DNA from: an uncultured Roseburia sp.
GTDB lineage: Bacteria; Bacillota; Clostridia; Lachnospirales; Lachnospiraceae
Length of the DNA stretch: 64,000 nt
Direction of reading: 5' to 3'
Assembly: GCA_947642555.1 (NCBI GenBank)
Contig: CANRSX010000015.1
Coordinates: 1 to 64,000, forward strand
Positions 34,001 to 42,107 of this stretch are shown here, piece after piece (position 1 is the stretch's first letter; each line of letters begins with the position of its first letter). The notes under the pieces were generated by a model that saw only the letters and a list, made by a program, of their open reading frames with translations, made no database searches and was not told the DNA's origin. The translations under genes and the position numbers were made by a program.

Positions 34001-34158
34001 CTCGCCCCCACCATCAGAGAAATGTCCCCCGCCGACGCGTGGAACATCTTATAGATAAAAACATTCAGGTACATGTTTTCGACGACCCACGCGATCTGCC
34101 CCATCAGGCCGAAGACCGCCAGCGCCGCCCAGAATTTCTTCTTTAAACTCCCCTTCAT
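31048..34158 (-). CDS. Fusion of an MFS sugar transporter and a GH2 glycoside hydrolase
   Basis: One open frame of 1036 residues. The ATG at 34158 follows GGGAG; an N-terminal extension above it is Arg-rich and not credible. Residues 1-~440 are a 12-helix MFS permease of the SLC45/GPH-like type (MGAYSDYTGKRRRFICGG in the first half; IPEKKAGQFQGIRIIGQVLV later). After helix 12 and a basic linker (MRHGHRRLVSEAGERI) comes a GH2 enzyme: jelly-roll (AADQVAEVFLNGKRLGGHEG), immunoglobulin-like part, and TIM barrel with acid/base Glu875 in IFNEGWGQ and nucleophile Glu935 in MLMSEFGGF. The hydrolase would face the cytosol, coupled to import. Substrate unknown, probably a beta-glycoside. Confidence 0.85.
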   Translation of the reverse strand: MKGSLKKKFWAALAVFGLMGQIAWVVENMYLNVFIYKMFHASAGDISLMVGASAAAATLTTILMGAYSDYTGKRRRFICGGYMLWGISILCFALVRMELLTPLAGSVTAAASLGVGLVIALDCLMTFLGSTANDAAFNAWMTDWGDGNSRGRIEGINAMMPLVATLVVFGGFMAFDLDREESWVAIFAIIGCAVFAIGALGLFLVQDWPDLSGFRGTEGYWKTVFYSFRPSVFAEHKLLYAVIGAFALFNISINIYMPYLILYYEKGLGMENYVVVMAPAIVLAAVITAFYGKLFDMLGFQSSLLPSVGMLMAGYVILYFGRATAVVFLGSLLMMSGYLTGMAVFGAMIKNHIPEKKAGQFQGIRIIGQVLVPGMIGPAIGAAVLHDADVVVNNDGTTSFIPDQRIFSAAFLAAVVLLLALAGIFYMMRHGHRRLVSEAGERILAGEMSWNSYPRPQMRRDSWKVLAEGWRLNGREIRMPFPPQSLLSGYGKRVGSKLEYTCEFEADRPGTGRRVLLHFGAADQVAEVFLNGKRLGGHEGGYLPFTFDVTEALRDAEKEKHELRVCVTDTLSHVYPYGKQRKRRGGMWYTPVSGIWQSVWLEEVPKRYIENLRITPGAWTVRIEVTMSGEGDTTARTGQGAASVPEGRHAPVSDGKAAESGRISIHLHTGEIYETALAGGVAEIDLREIAPENGEHYQPRQWSPKDPYLYQMTVTVGEDRVEAYFALREITIQNVEGVNRVCLNGKPVFLNGVLDQGYYCDGIFLPAEEAEYERDILRMKELGINMLRKHIKIEPECFYYYCDLHGMLVMQDMVNNGSYSFLRDTAMPTVGMVKRDDTRHPVPQAVKRMFEDHMKQTLHHLYNHPCIIAYTIFNEGWGQFESDRMYETAKRIDPGRLYDATSGWFTQKKSDFDSYHVYFGDEKPVPGERPMLMSEFGGFSYAVPGRCYAKYSSYGYGACKDPGELMERIAARYEELLYPIVESGLCGCVYTQVSDVEDEINGFYTYDRRVCKVDPGRMRQVAERMAGWDTGLERCR

Positions 34159-34267
34159 ACCCTTCTCCCATCTATGGACCTTGCGGCCAGCCTCCGCTTT
34201 CCGGCGCTGGCCGCCCCGGCCCTCCGCGCGCTTCCGCCGCGGCACGTTAACGCCGCCCGAAGCCGGC

Positions 34268-34918
34268 TCAGTCCAGGCACCCCCGGATCTCCTCCGGCGT
34301 ATGCACCAGCTCCTTCGCCCCATGCTCCCGCAGAAACGCCTCATCCCGGAACCCCCACAGCACCGAGATACAGGGCAGACCCGCGTTCTCCGCCGTCATG
34401 ATATCCACGTCCGAATCACCGACATACACGGCCCGCTCCGCGGGTATTCCAAGCTCCTTTAAGGCCGCCCATACCGTATCCGGCGCGGGCTTTCTGGCAA
34501 CGCCTTCCTTTTCCCCGATCGCGGTCCCTGCCAGCCCGTTAAAATAAATCTCCGCAAGCTCCTTCACCGCAAAATCCGGCTTGTTGGACACGATCGCCAA
34601 CGCGTATCCCTCCTGCCTTAACTCCAGAAGCAGCTCCATCACCCCGTCATAGGCTTTTGTCTTATCGTTGCAGTGCAGTGCGTAATGCTCCTTAAAAGCC
34701 GCAAAGACCTCCTCAAACTGCGGGTTATCAGATCCGCCCGGCACTGCCAGCTCGAAAAGCCGCCTGGCGCCGTTTCCCACAAAGCGCCGCACCTCGTCCA
34801 TCGTTCGCATCGGCATCCCGAAGGCCGCAAGTGCGACGTTTGTCGCATCCGTAAGATCCTCCAGCGTATTTAAAAGCGTGCCGTCCAGGTCAAAAATAAC
34901 CGCATCGTACTTTTTCAT
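34268..34918 (-). CDS. HAD-superfamily phosphatase, phosphoglycolate-phosphatase-like
   Basis: A 216-residue enzyme. The ATG at 34918 follows GGGAGGAGATC. HAD motif I is VIFDLDGTLLNTLEDL (Asp nucleophile and acid/base), motif II IVSNKP, motif III the Lys of ARKPAPD, motif IV YVGDSDVDIMTAENAG. The helical cap is of the Gph/PgmB type. The substrate may be phosphoglycolate or a sugar phosphate; the position beside a glycoside transporter-hydrolase favours the latter weakly. Gap of 109 bases to the fusion gene. Confidence 0.88.
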   Translation of the reverse strand: MKKYDAVIFDLDGTLLNTLEDLTDATNVALAAFGMPMRTMDEVRRFVGNGARRLFELAVPGGSDNPQFEEVFAAFKEHYALHCNDKTKAYDGVMELLLELRQEGYALAIVSNKPDFAVKELAEIYFNGLAGTAIGEKEGVARKPAPDTVWAALKELGIPAERAVYVGDSDVDIMTAENAGLPCISVLWGFRDEAFLREHGAKELVHTPEEIRGCLD

Positions 34919-34976
34919 GATCTCCTCCCTGTCCGGGGCCACAGACCGGCCCGTCGCCAGACCATCGCTTGCCCGG

Positions 34977-36002
34977 TCACACCGCTACTTCCCCGGCAAG
35001 CACCCGTTTGTAATCCTCATAGTTCTTCGCGAGAAGCGCCGGGGTATCCAGACCGTACGGGCATTTGCTCTTACACTGGTCGCAGTGCAGACACCCCTCG
35101 ATCTTCTTCATCTTTGCCTGTACCTCCTCCGTCAGCTGCAGCGCAGAAGGAGAACGGCGCAGAAGCAGCGACATCCGCGCGCAGTTATTGATCTCGATCC
35201 CGGCCGGACACGGCATGCAGTACCCGCAGCCCCGGCAGAATTCCCCGGCCAGTTCGGCACGGTCCTGTTCAATCACCGCTTTGATCTCCTCCGTCATCGC
35301 CGGCGGATTATCAATATAAGAAATAAACTCGTCCAGCTCCGACTCGCGCTGCACGCCCCAGATCGGCAGCACATTGTCGTACTGCGCCTCAAATGCGTAC
35401 GCCGCCGCGGAATTCGTGATCAGCCCGCCGGAGAGCGCCTTCATCGCCACAAAGCCCATGCCCGCGTCCTTACACATCCGCACCAGCTCCACATCCTGTT
35501 CGCTCGCCAGATAGCAGAACGGGAACTGCAGCGTCTCATAAAGCCCGGATTCCACCGCCTCCCGCGCCACGGCGAGCCGGTGGTTCGTGATCCCGATATG
35601 ACGGATTTTCCCCTGGGCCTTCGCCTCCTCCATCGCCTCATAAAGCCCGCTCCCGTCACCTGGCTTCGGGCAGAAGGACGGGTTGTGGAACTGGTAAATA
35701 TCAATATAGTCTGTCCGAAGATCCCGCAGCGACGTCTCCAGCTGCTCCCAGAACCCTTCCACAGTCGTAGTCATCGTCTTGGTTGCGATGTAAACCTTAT
35801 CCCGCATCCCCTCAAATGCCGCTCCGATCTTTTTCTCACTGTCCGTGTAAAAGCGCGCCGTGTCAAAATACGTGATCCCCGCGTCATACGCCTTTTTCAG
35901 CAGCCGGACAGCATCCGCCGTGTCAATCCGCTGAATCGGAAGCGCTCCGAATCCGTTTTTATTCACCGTAATCCCTGTCGTTCCCAGTGTCACCATTTCC
36001 AT
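34977..36002 (-). CDS. Aldo/keto reductase with C-terminal 4Fe-4S dicluster domain
   Basis: A 341-residue oxidoreductase. The ATG at 36002 has AGGAGG 8 bases upstream. The AKR barrel carries Asp/Tyr of TYFDTARFYTDSEKKIG, Lys of YIATKTMTT and His of IYQFHNPSF. The C-terminal ~80 residues hold two iron-sulfur-type motifs, CRGCGYCMPCPAGIEI and CLHCDQCKSKCPYG. Proteins of this layout are widespread in anaerobes and probably pass electrons between NAD(P)H-type chemistry and ferredoxin-like centres. Substrate unknown. Likely first gene of the operon running to 29372. Confidence 0.9.
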   Translation of the reverse strand: MEMVTLGTTGITVNKNGFGALPIQRIDTADAVRLLKKAYDAGITYFDTARFYTDSEKKIGAAFEGMRDKVYIATKTMTTTVEGFWEQLETSLRDLRTDYIDIYQFHNPSFCPKPGDGSGLYEAMEEAKAQGKIRHIGITNHRLAVAREAVESGLYETLQFPFCYLASEQDVELVRMCKDAGMGFVAMKALSGGLITNSAAAYAFEAQYDNVLPIWGVQRESELDEFISYIDNPPAMTEEIKAVIEQDRAELAGEFCRGCGYCMPCPAGIEINNCARMSLLLRRSPSALQLTEEVQAKMKKIEGCLHCDQCKSKCPYGLDTPALLAKNYEDYKRVLAGEVAV

Positions 36003-36117
36003 TGCTGATTCCTCCTTCTTCTGTTGAAATCCTTCGATACGACTGATCTTATTATAGAATATTTGCCAGCCGCCCACAATGCATATCAGAAGAAAACTTT
36101 AATATATGGCTTTGCCG

Positions 36118-38199
36118 TCATTCCTCACTGAGATACGGGAAGAAGAAGCTGCTCTGCTCCTTTCCCCCGAACATGTTGTTGTACTGCAGGATCTCATAAT
36201 CCCGGATCCACTGCGCTTCCGTGCCCGCGGCCTCGCTTCTGTGCAGAAAGCCTTTCGCCGCCTTTGAATAATATCCCCTGGAATTGATCGCCGGAACCTC
36301 CTCCATCAGATCCGATAAAAACCGGTTATATGCGGGAAGCGGGATCCCCGCACGCTCTAACGCCATCGTCGCAAGGTAGTTTAAGCTGGTGATCTCCACC
36401 TCCTCTTCCTCACTCTCATAATTCGTCCAGATAAAAAACGGCACCGTATAGAGCGCCTCGAGCTCATCCTCCGTCAGACCGGACAGCCCTTTTCCGTTTA
36501 GATGCGGGTAAAAGCTGGAAGACAGGCTCGGCTGGTGATCCCCGAAAAAGACAATCTCCACCGGTTCATCCACCTGCTCAAAATAGGTGATCAGATACTC
36601 GAGCGCAGCGTCGCTCTCATAGAGCAGCGAGAGGTACTGGTTAACGTCCGGATAATTCAGGCCGAGCATGCGCACCGGCTCCGGGAAATTTTCAAATTTA
36701 TCCATATATCCGCCGTGGTTCTGCATCGAAATGCTCATGACAAACAGATCCTCATTCGCCGCGCGCCGCTCAAACCGCCCGATAATGCTCTCGTAAAGCT
36801 CCCGGTCCGTCACATACTCGCGCACAAGCTTCGTTTTGTCAAAATCGTCCAGAAAATAAGCTTCGTCAAAGCCCAGATCCGGATACACCATATTCCTGCT
36901 CCAGCCCGTCTCGTAATACGGGTGCATCGCCACGCAGGTATAGCCCTCGTTTTTCAGATTCGAGACAATGGAGGTCGGCGTGTCCGTGATATACTGCTGG
37001 TACACCACCGAACCGCTGGGAAGAAACGCCATCGAGTTTCCCGTCATAAATTCCCACTCGGAGTTCGGCGTCTTCGCCCCGAATACGGAGGAGAGCGCGT
37101 AGCCCTTTACCGTATTTTCCCTCAGGGAGTCATAAAACGGCGTGACATCCATATTCGTCCGGAAATTTCCCACCACAGAAAGATCCGCGTAGGATTCGCT
37201 CATGACTACAATGATCGTCGGCCGTTCCGGCGAACCCGCGGCTTCTCCCGGCACGGCGCCTGTCTCCTGCGCAGCATCCGGCGGCCCGCCGGCGCCCTCT
37301 GGTCCGCCCGGCTCTCCTTCTGCCCCGGCAGTTCCCGCTGTGTCCGTTCCGGCGGCATACCGCTCCTCCAGCGCGGCCACCGCCTCCGTGGAATACCCCT
37401 CCGGCTCCCGCACGAAGCTGTCCCGCACGCTTAAGACGAAATTCAGCACATACCCGTTCCGGTAGCTCCCCTTCTGTTCCCAGGTTTCCGTCACCACATA
37501 CTGCGTCTTCTCCCCGATATATACCGAGCAGAGCACCGCCAGCGAAAAACAGACCGCGCCTGAGAGAACGCGCCGCGGAATCACCACCTGCATTTTGTGC
37601 ATCAGCGCAAGATAAAGCGCGCTGATCAGGATCACATACCGCGCGCGGTCGTCGATCACAAACTGATAATTCCCCGCCACCGACAGTCCGGTCTGGATTG
37701 ATTTAAGATCACTGAAAATAAATTCGTTCCCGCGGAACAGATAGACGAAATAATTGATCCCGGCCACGAGCATCAGAAACGAATGCGCGATGATACAGGA
37801 GAGATCCGTCCGGGACGTCGCCATCTGGACCGCCAGAAACATCACCAGGCAGCAGAGAATATTATAGATCATCTTTTCCCTGGTAATCCGGCTCCGAAGC
37901 TCCGCGTCCAGCAGCAGGTACTGCACATGATATGCCGTAAAGATACTGCCCGCGGCGAGAAGAAAACCGCTCCATATCCAGGGAAGCGCCCCCTCCCGTT
38001 TTACTTCAAATGTAAAACTTCTGATCAGAAAATAGCATGCGCCAAACGCCAGCAGCACAAGAGCAGAAACGCCGGCGTCCACGGCCGTCGCCGTGCCCGT
38101 TTCGGGAATAAATTTCTGCACAAACAGAGCGGCTGCAAAAATCATTGCAACCGCCAGCCTGCCTGCATTTCTCTTTTCAAAACACAATCCCGCTTTCAT
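36118..38199 (-). CDS. LTA-synthase-family membrane sulfatase-fold phosphotransferase
   Basis: A 693-residue protein. Five or more transmembrane helices lie in ~15-235. An Ala/Gly/Pro-rich linker (GEPGGPEGAGGPPDAAQETG) leads to an extracellular sulfatase-fold domain: metal Glu in VVMSESYADL, candidate Thr nucleophile in GAKTPNSEWEFMTGNS, His in MSMQNHGGYMD and the Asp-His pair in VFFGDHQPSL. Enzymes of this group polymerise or transfer glycerol phosphate on lipoteichoic acid or glycans. The gene follows an MprF-like flippase gene by 113 bases. It lies in the third position of that gene run. Confidence 0.88.
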   Translation of the reverse strand: MKAGLCFEKRNAGRLAVAMIFAAALFVQKFIPETGTATAVDAGVSALVLLAFGACYFLIRSFTFEVKREGALPWIWSGFLLAAGSIFTAYHVQYLLLDAELRSRITREKMIYNILCCLVMFLAVQMATSRTDLSCIIAHSFLMLVAGINYFVYLFRGNEFIFSDLKSIQTGLSVAGNYQFVIDDRARYVILISALYLALMHKMQVVIPRRVLSGAVCFSLAVLCSVYIGEKTQYVVTETWEQKGSYRNGYVLNFVLSVRDSFVREPEGYSTEAVAALEERYAAGTDTAGTAGAEGEPGGPEGAGGPPDAAQETGAVPGEAAGSPERPTIIVVMSESYADLSVVGNFRTNMDVTPFYDSLRENTVKGYALSSVFGAKTPNSEWEFMTGNSMAFLPSGSVVYQQYITDTPTSIVSNLKNEGYTCVAMHPYYETGWSRNMVYPDLGFDEAYFLDDFDKTKLVREYVTDRELYESIIGRFERRAANEDLFVMSISMQNHGGYMDKFENFPEPVRMLGLNYPDVNQYLSLLYESDAALEYLITYFEQVDEPVEIVFFGDHQPSLSSSFYPHLNGKGLSGLTEDELEALYTVPFFIWTNYESEEEEVEITSLNYLATMALERAGIPLPAYNRFLSDLMEEVPAINSRGYYSKAAKGFLHRSEAAGTEAQWIRDYEILQYNNMFGGKEQSSFFFPYLSEE

Positions 38200-38312
38200 G
38201 TCTTCCCCGCTGTCTTTCTTCTATATTTAAAACGATTATCATTCACTAACGATATTTTAACATGACAGCTATGTTTGTCAATTTTTGTATGATTAAATTT
38301 TTCTTAAAGAAT

Positions 38313-39335
38313 TCAAAAGCATGTCTGCCTGCGCGCCCGCACGCGGCGTACAAGCACGACCGCCATTCCGATGAAAAACGGGAAAACAAAGGTTCCGAAC
38401 CGGTATAATAGGGACGCGGACCCCGACAGCGCCGTGCCCGCAATCCCGGAAAACAGCGCGGTAAACACAAATTCCGTAGATCCGATCCCGGCAGGCGCGG
38501 GCAGCACCGCCGCAAGCATGACGGAAAGTGAGGTAACCGCCATGGTCTGCGGCAGGCTGATTTCACACGTGCCGCGAAAGATCAGATACGGAATGGCGTA
38601 CCAGAAACAGTTCCTCACCATACTGAGCGCGATCATCCCCGCCACCAGCAGCCGGTCCCCCATAATCTCGCGGGACGCCTCCTCCAGCATAAAGCACTGT
38701 TCGCGCAGCATACCGAGCGACGCGTCCATCCTGCCATGCTGTTTCTGATTCATCCAGTCCAGGAAACAAAACATCATCCGGTGAAGCCGCTCCGAACAGC
38801 AGAACGCCACCAGAAGCAGCGTGATCACAAGCGTCAGCGCATAACCTGCCACCAAAAGCCACTGATAAGAGGCAAACCCTGCCGCAAACACTGCATACAT
38901 GTAATGCCAGCACGCGACGGACAGCACCAGCGAAAAAATCGCAATGCTGATCTTATGAAACGCATACTGGAGCATATAAAGGCCAAAGCTTTTCGAATAG
39001 CCGACGCCATGCTCCCCCAGATAGACGATCGCCGCTACCCCGGCGCCGCCTCCGAGCGTTGCCACCCGGTAAAACGAGCAGAAAAACGCGTTTGTCACTC
39101 CCATCCAATAAGTAAAATGTGGATTATATTTCTTCGCCAGTACCGTTGTGATCAGTCCCTCTGTCATATGGTACAGGATCGTCAGCACGCAGATACCCGC
39201 GATCACCTCCGGCGTGGTCTTCCTTAACTCCGAAAGAATCGGGCCTGCCTGATCCCGGAACGTATATACAATCGCACCGATCAAAGCACACACAAAAATC
39301 CATTTCACCAGCTGTTTCTTTCTCTTACTGATCAC
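38313..39335 (-). CDS. MprF/AglD-like integral membrane flippase (UPF0104 family)
   Basis: A 340-residue membrane protein with about eight helices. It starts with GTG at 39335 behind AAGGGGAGATT. Family patterns include GVTNAFFCSFYRVATLGGGA, VLPAPAGIGSTEFVFTALF and GSASLLYRFGTFVFPFFIG. It lacks the cytosolic aminoacyl-transferase domain of full MprF, so it is a stand-alone flippase-like unit for a lipid or lipid-linked precursor. It sits 9 bases after a radical SAM gene and upstream of the LTA-synthase-like gene, which suggests a joint role in envelope lipid or polymer export. Confidence 0.85.
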   Translation of the reverse strand: MISKRKKQLVKWIFVCALIGAIVYTFRDQAGPILSELRKTTPEVIAGICVLTILYHMTEGLITTVLAKKYNPHFTYWMGVTNAFFCSFYRVATLGGGAGVAAIVYLGEHGVGYSKSFGLYMLQYAFHKISIAIFSLVLSVACWHYMYAVFAAGFASYQWLLVAGYALTLVITLLLVAFCCSERLHRMMFCFLDWMNQKQHGRMDASLGMLREQCFMLEEASREIMGDRLLVAGMIALSMVRNCFWYAIPYLIFRGTCEISLPQTMAVTSLSVMLAAVLPAPAGIGSTEFVFTALFSGIAGTALSGSASLLYRFGTFVFPFFIGMAVVLVRRVRARRQTCF

Positions 39336-39344
39336 AATCTCCCC

Positions 39345-40742
39345 TTACTTTTTCTTATAATTCGTATATCCTGTCTGCCGGTAAGGATGCGCTTCCCACA
39401 GCCGGTCCGCCGTATCCTTCCACTCGCGGGCATATTCGACGCACTTGCCGCACAGATGTTCCACCGGCTCCTGTTCCTCCACATCCGTCGATACAGCTCC
39501 CGTCTTCCTGACCATATCCTGAAGGATTTCGGGATTCTCCAGCATCGGACAGGGGCGAAGCATGTTCTCATGAAACGGCTGCCTGTCCCGGTACGCCATG
39601 AACAGCGGCTGCTTTAAGCACTCGAGGAGCGACTTTTCCCGGATATTCGCGCCGGAATAATGGATAAACACACAGGGCTCCACATCCCCCTTCGGATTGA
39701 TGTGGCAGTAATTCCTGCCGCCTGCGATGCAGCCGCCGACATATTCCCCGTCGTTTTGGAAATCCATGACAAAGATCTCCTTCCCGCCTTCCATCGCGCG
39801 CACCTCGCGGAGCCTGTGGTACATATATTCCCGCTGCTCCTTTGTCGGCATCAGCTCCGGCGCAGCGTTCATTCCCACAGGCATCAGATGAAAATACCAG
39901 GCAAACCTGCTGCCGTGCTCAATCAGCAGATCAAAAAACTCATCCGAAGTCACGGCCTTAACATTTTTACGAGTATAGCATACGCTGTTTCCAAAAATCA
40001 ATCCGTTTTTATGCAGCAGATCCATCGCACGGATCACTTTTTCATAGACGCCGCTGCCCCGTCTGAAGTCGTTCGCCTCCTCAAAGCCCTCCAGGCTGAT
40101 GGACAGCGAGAGGTTTCCCACGCGTTTCATCCCGTCGCAGAACGCCTGATCCACCAGCGTTCCGTTCGTGTAGCAGTGAAACGCACATTCGTTATGCTTC
40201 TCACAGAGACGCAGGATATCCGCCTTTCGCACCAGAGGCTCGCCGCCGGTCATCATGTAAAAATAAATCCCCAGCTCTTTTCCCTGCGTGACGATATCGT
40301 CCAGCTCCTCGTACGAAAGGTTGAGCTTATTCCCGTATTCCGCGGCCCAGCAGCCGGTGCAGTGCAGGTTGCAGGCGCTGGTCGGATCCATCAGGATCAG
40401 CCAGGGGATATTGCAGTCGTGCACTGTGCGCATCTTACGGATCGTCTTCGTCCCGAGAAACGCTGCCTGGAAGCCGAGATTTAACGCCGTCATCTTCGCG
40501 ACATGCGGATCCGTCTCATCCAGCAGCCGGTTTGCATACCGCATCCATTTATGCTCCGGATTTCGTATCATATTTCTTGCCGCTTCATAAGACTCTGCGC
40601 TGAAATTATCTCCCATAAACCGCTCTGTCAGGTCCACAAGCTTTAAAAGCTCCTTTTCTCTGTCCCTGTTCAGACTTTTCTGTACGGCATCCGCCGCAAT
40701 ACCGAACGCTTTTCTCTCCACCGACTGTACCATTCCCGCCAT
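39345..40742 (-). CDS. Radical SAM protein with C-terminal Cys-rich region
   Basis: A 465-residue enzyme. The ATG at 40742 with GGAGGG at 7 bases is preferred to the ATG at 40781, whose AGGA touches the start. The radical SAM motif is CNLHCTGCWAAEY (CX3CX2C), with MMTGGEPLV for SAM binding. The C-terminal part has Cys clusters (GGCIAGGRNYC, GDVEPC, RPCPML, LCGKC), consistent with extra iron-sulfur centres as in SPASM-like proteins. The HCYTNGTLVD and SLEGFEEAND patterns are standard for the barrel. Substrate unknown; co-transcription with a lipid flippase points to envelope modification. Confidence 0.85.
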   Translation of the reverse strand: MAGMVQSVERKAFGIAADAVQKSLNRDREKELLKLVDLTERFMGDNFSAESYEAARNMIRNPEHKWMRYANRLLDETDPHVAKMTALNLGFQAAFLGTKTIRKMRTVHDCNIPWLILMDPTSACNLHCTGCWAAEYGNKLNLSYEELDDIVTQGKELGIYFYMMTGGEPLVRKADILRLCEKHNECAFHCYTNGTLVDQAFCDGMKRVGNLSLSISLEGFEEANDFRRGSGVYEKVIRAMDLLHKNGLIFGNSVCYTRKNVKAVTSDEFFDLLIEHGSRFAWYFHLMPVGMNAAPELMPTKEQREYMYHRLREVRAMEGGKEIFVMDFQNDGEYVGGCIAGGRNYCHINPKGDVEPCVFIHYSGANIREKSLLECLKQPLFMAYRDRQPFHENMLRPCPMLENPEILQDMVRKTGAVSTDVEEQEPVEHLCGKCVEYAREWKDTADRLWEAHPYRQTGYTNYKKK

Positions 40743-41066
40743 CTTTTGTCCCTCCGTCTCCGCATGTACGACCGCTTTCATTCCTCCCGGTCCCCGGGAT
40801 CTTTCCCGGAATCATGCTTTACCACGGATTATAGCGGGCTTCTTTCTTTTTTTACATATGCAATGCCCATTCCCTGTCGCCGCCCCGTATACATTTCCAT
40901 CCTTTTGTTCACACCCTTCCTACATCTCGCCGGAAATGATTATATTTTTCTTACCATTTTCTTAATTCTTGCTATATTTACTTAACAACTTCTTTTAAAA
41001 TGGGTATACTCATGACAAAAGAAAACGCAGATCAGAGCTCCCCTGCCGGGGAGAAGAGGAGACCCT

Positions 41067-42026
41067 ATGCCCGGATTTGTCACGCACTACATATTTGGAA
41101 CAGACGCATACCGCAGACTTGGCAGCAAACCCTTAAAACAGAATCTTCACAACAACAGCGCCGCGTACGCGCTCGGCCTGCAGGGGCCGGATATTTTCTT
41201 TTATTACCTCCCCTCCTATGTGCTGCACGGGCATAATATCGGCGCGCTTGCACATACCTGCGAGACAAATGCGTTTTTCCGCGGCCTGCTGCACGGCTGC
41301 CAGAAGCTGACGCACCCGGCGGACCGTGGAATTGCGGAGGCATATGTGACCGGCTATCTCGGACATTACCTTCTCGATACCACCTGCCATCCCTATATTT
41401 ACGCCATGACGCACTATACCGGGCGGACAAAGGATTATTTCTCCCGTCACGCCTACCTGGAAACGGATATTGACACAGCGCTTCTCGCGTTAAAGCTGCA
41501 CCGGCGGATCGGCGGATTTTTTATCGGGGACACACTGCGCCTTTCCATGCGGCAGAAACGCGTGATCTCGGACCTGCTCTGGTACGCCTACCACTATGCG
41601 TTTCCGGAATACCGGCTCCACCGGTTTACCATGCGCCTCGGCATCTTTTCCATCCGGCTGGGCCTGCGGATCCTGCGCGATCACAGCGGACAAAAAAAGG
41701 TGCTCTTCCGCTTTCTGGAAAAGCACCTTCTCGGCTATCCTCTGTTTTCTCCGCTGATCGCGAGCGATACGCTCTTTTTCCGGACGGATCCCTTTAACCT
41801 GCGGCATACGGCCTGGGCCAACCCCTGGGATGAAAGCAGGATATCCACGGAAAGCTTTTTTGACCTCTACCGCAGGGCCGGCCGCCGGTATCAGGCCATG
41901 GCTTTATCGCTGCATGAGGCGCTTCGCGCAGACGGGGCGGACCGGGCGCGAAAAATCGCGGCCTTCCTGGAAGAATACCAGAACCTGTCCTTCCACAGCG
42001 GGCTTGACGCGTCCATTCCGAGCTGA
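41067..42026 (+). CDS. Zinc-dependent phospholipase C-like protein
   Basis: A 319-residue protein starting MPGFVTHYIFGTDAYRRLG, with GAGGAGA before the ATG. His-rich segments typical of the family are NHNSAAYALGLQGPD-like (HNNSAAYALGLQGPDIFFYY), GHNIGALAHTCETN, GYLGHYLLDTTCHPYIYAMT and YFSRHAYLETDID. These are the expected zinc ligands of a PLC/nuclease-S1-type helical fold. No signal peptide is present, so it is probably cytosolic, unlike the secreted toxins. Substrate unknown. It is transcribed away from the radical SAM operon; the 324 bases between hold no other gene I can support. Confidence 0.8.
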   Translation: MPGFVTHYIFGTDAYRRLGSKPLKQNLHNNSAAYALGLQGPDIFFYYLPSYVLHGHNIGALAHTCETNAFFRGLLHGCQKLTHPADRGIAEAYVTGYLGHYLLDTTCHPYIYAMTHYTGRTKDYFSRHAYLETDIDTALLALKLHRRIGGFFIGDTLRLSMRQKRVISDLLWYAYHYAFPEYRLHRFTMRLGIFSIRLGLRILRDHSGQKKVLFRFLEKHLLGYPLFSPLIASDTLFFRTDPFNLRHTAWANPWDESRISTESFFDLYRRAGRRYQAMALSLHEALRADGADRARKIAAFLEEYQNLSFHSGLDASIPS

Positions 42027-42061
42027 TATCGCCATTACATCACAGAGACGCATGTTTTATC

Positions 42062-42097
42062 CTGTGTTTTTGAAAAATCAAATCACAGTTTATTTTT
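42062..42097. terminator. Likely shared terminator between converging genes
   Basis: CTGTGTTTTTGA and TCAAATCACAG can pair across AAAA, followed on the plus strand by a T-rich run. It lies between the converging stops at 42026 and 42108. Confidence 0.5.
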
Positions 42098-42107
42098 GAA
42101 CAAACAT

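Noticed and set aside
34159-34344. A 62-residue N-terminal extension of the MFS-GH2 fusion
   Set aside because: It is Arg/Gly-rich low-complexity sequence overlapping the HAD gene end; a good start with GGGAG lies at 34158.
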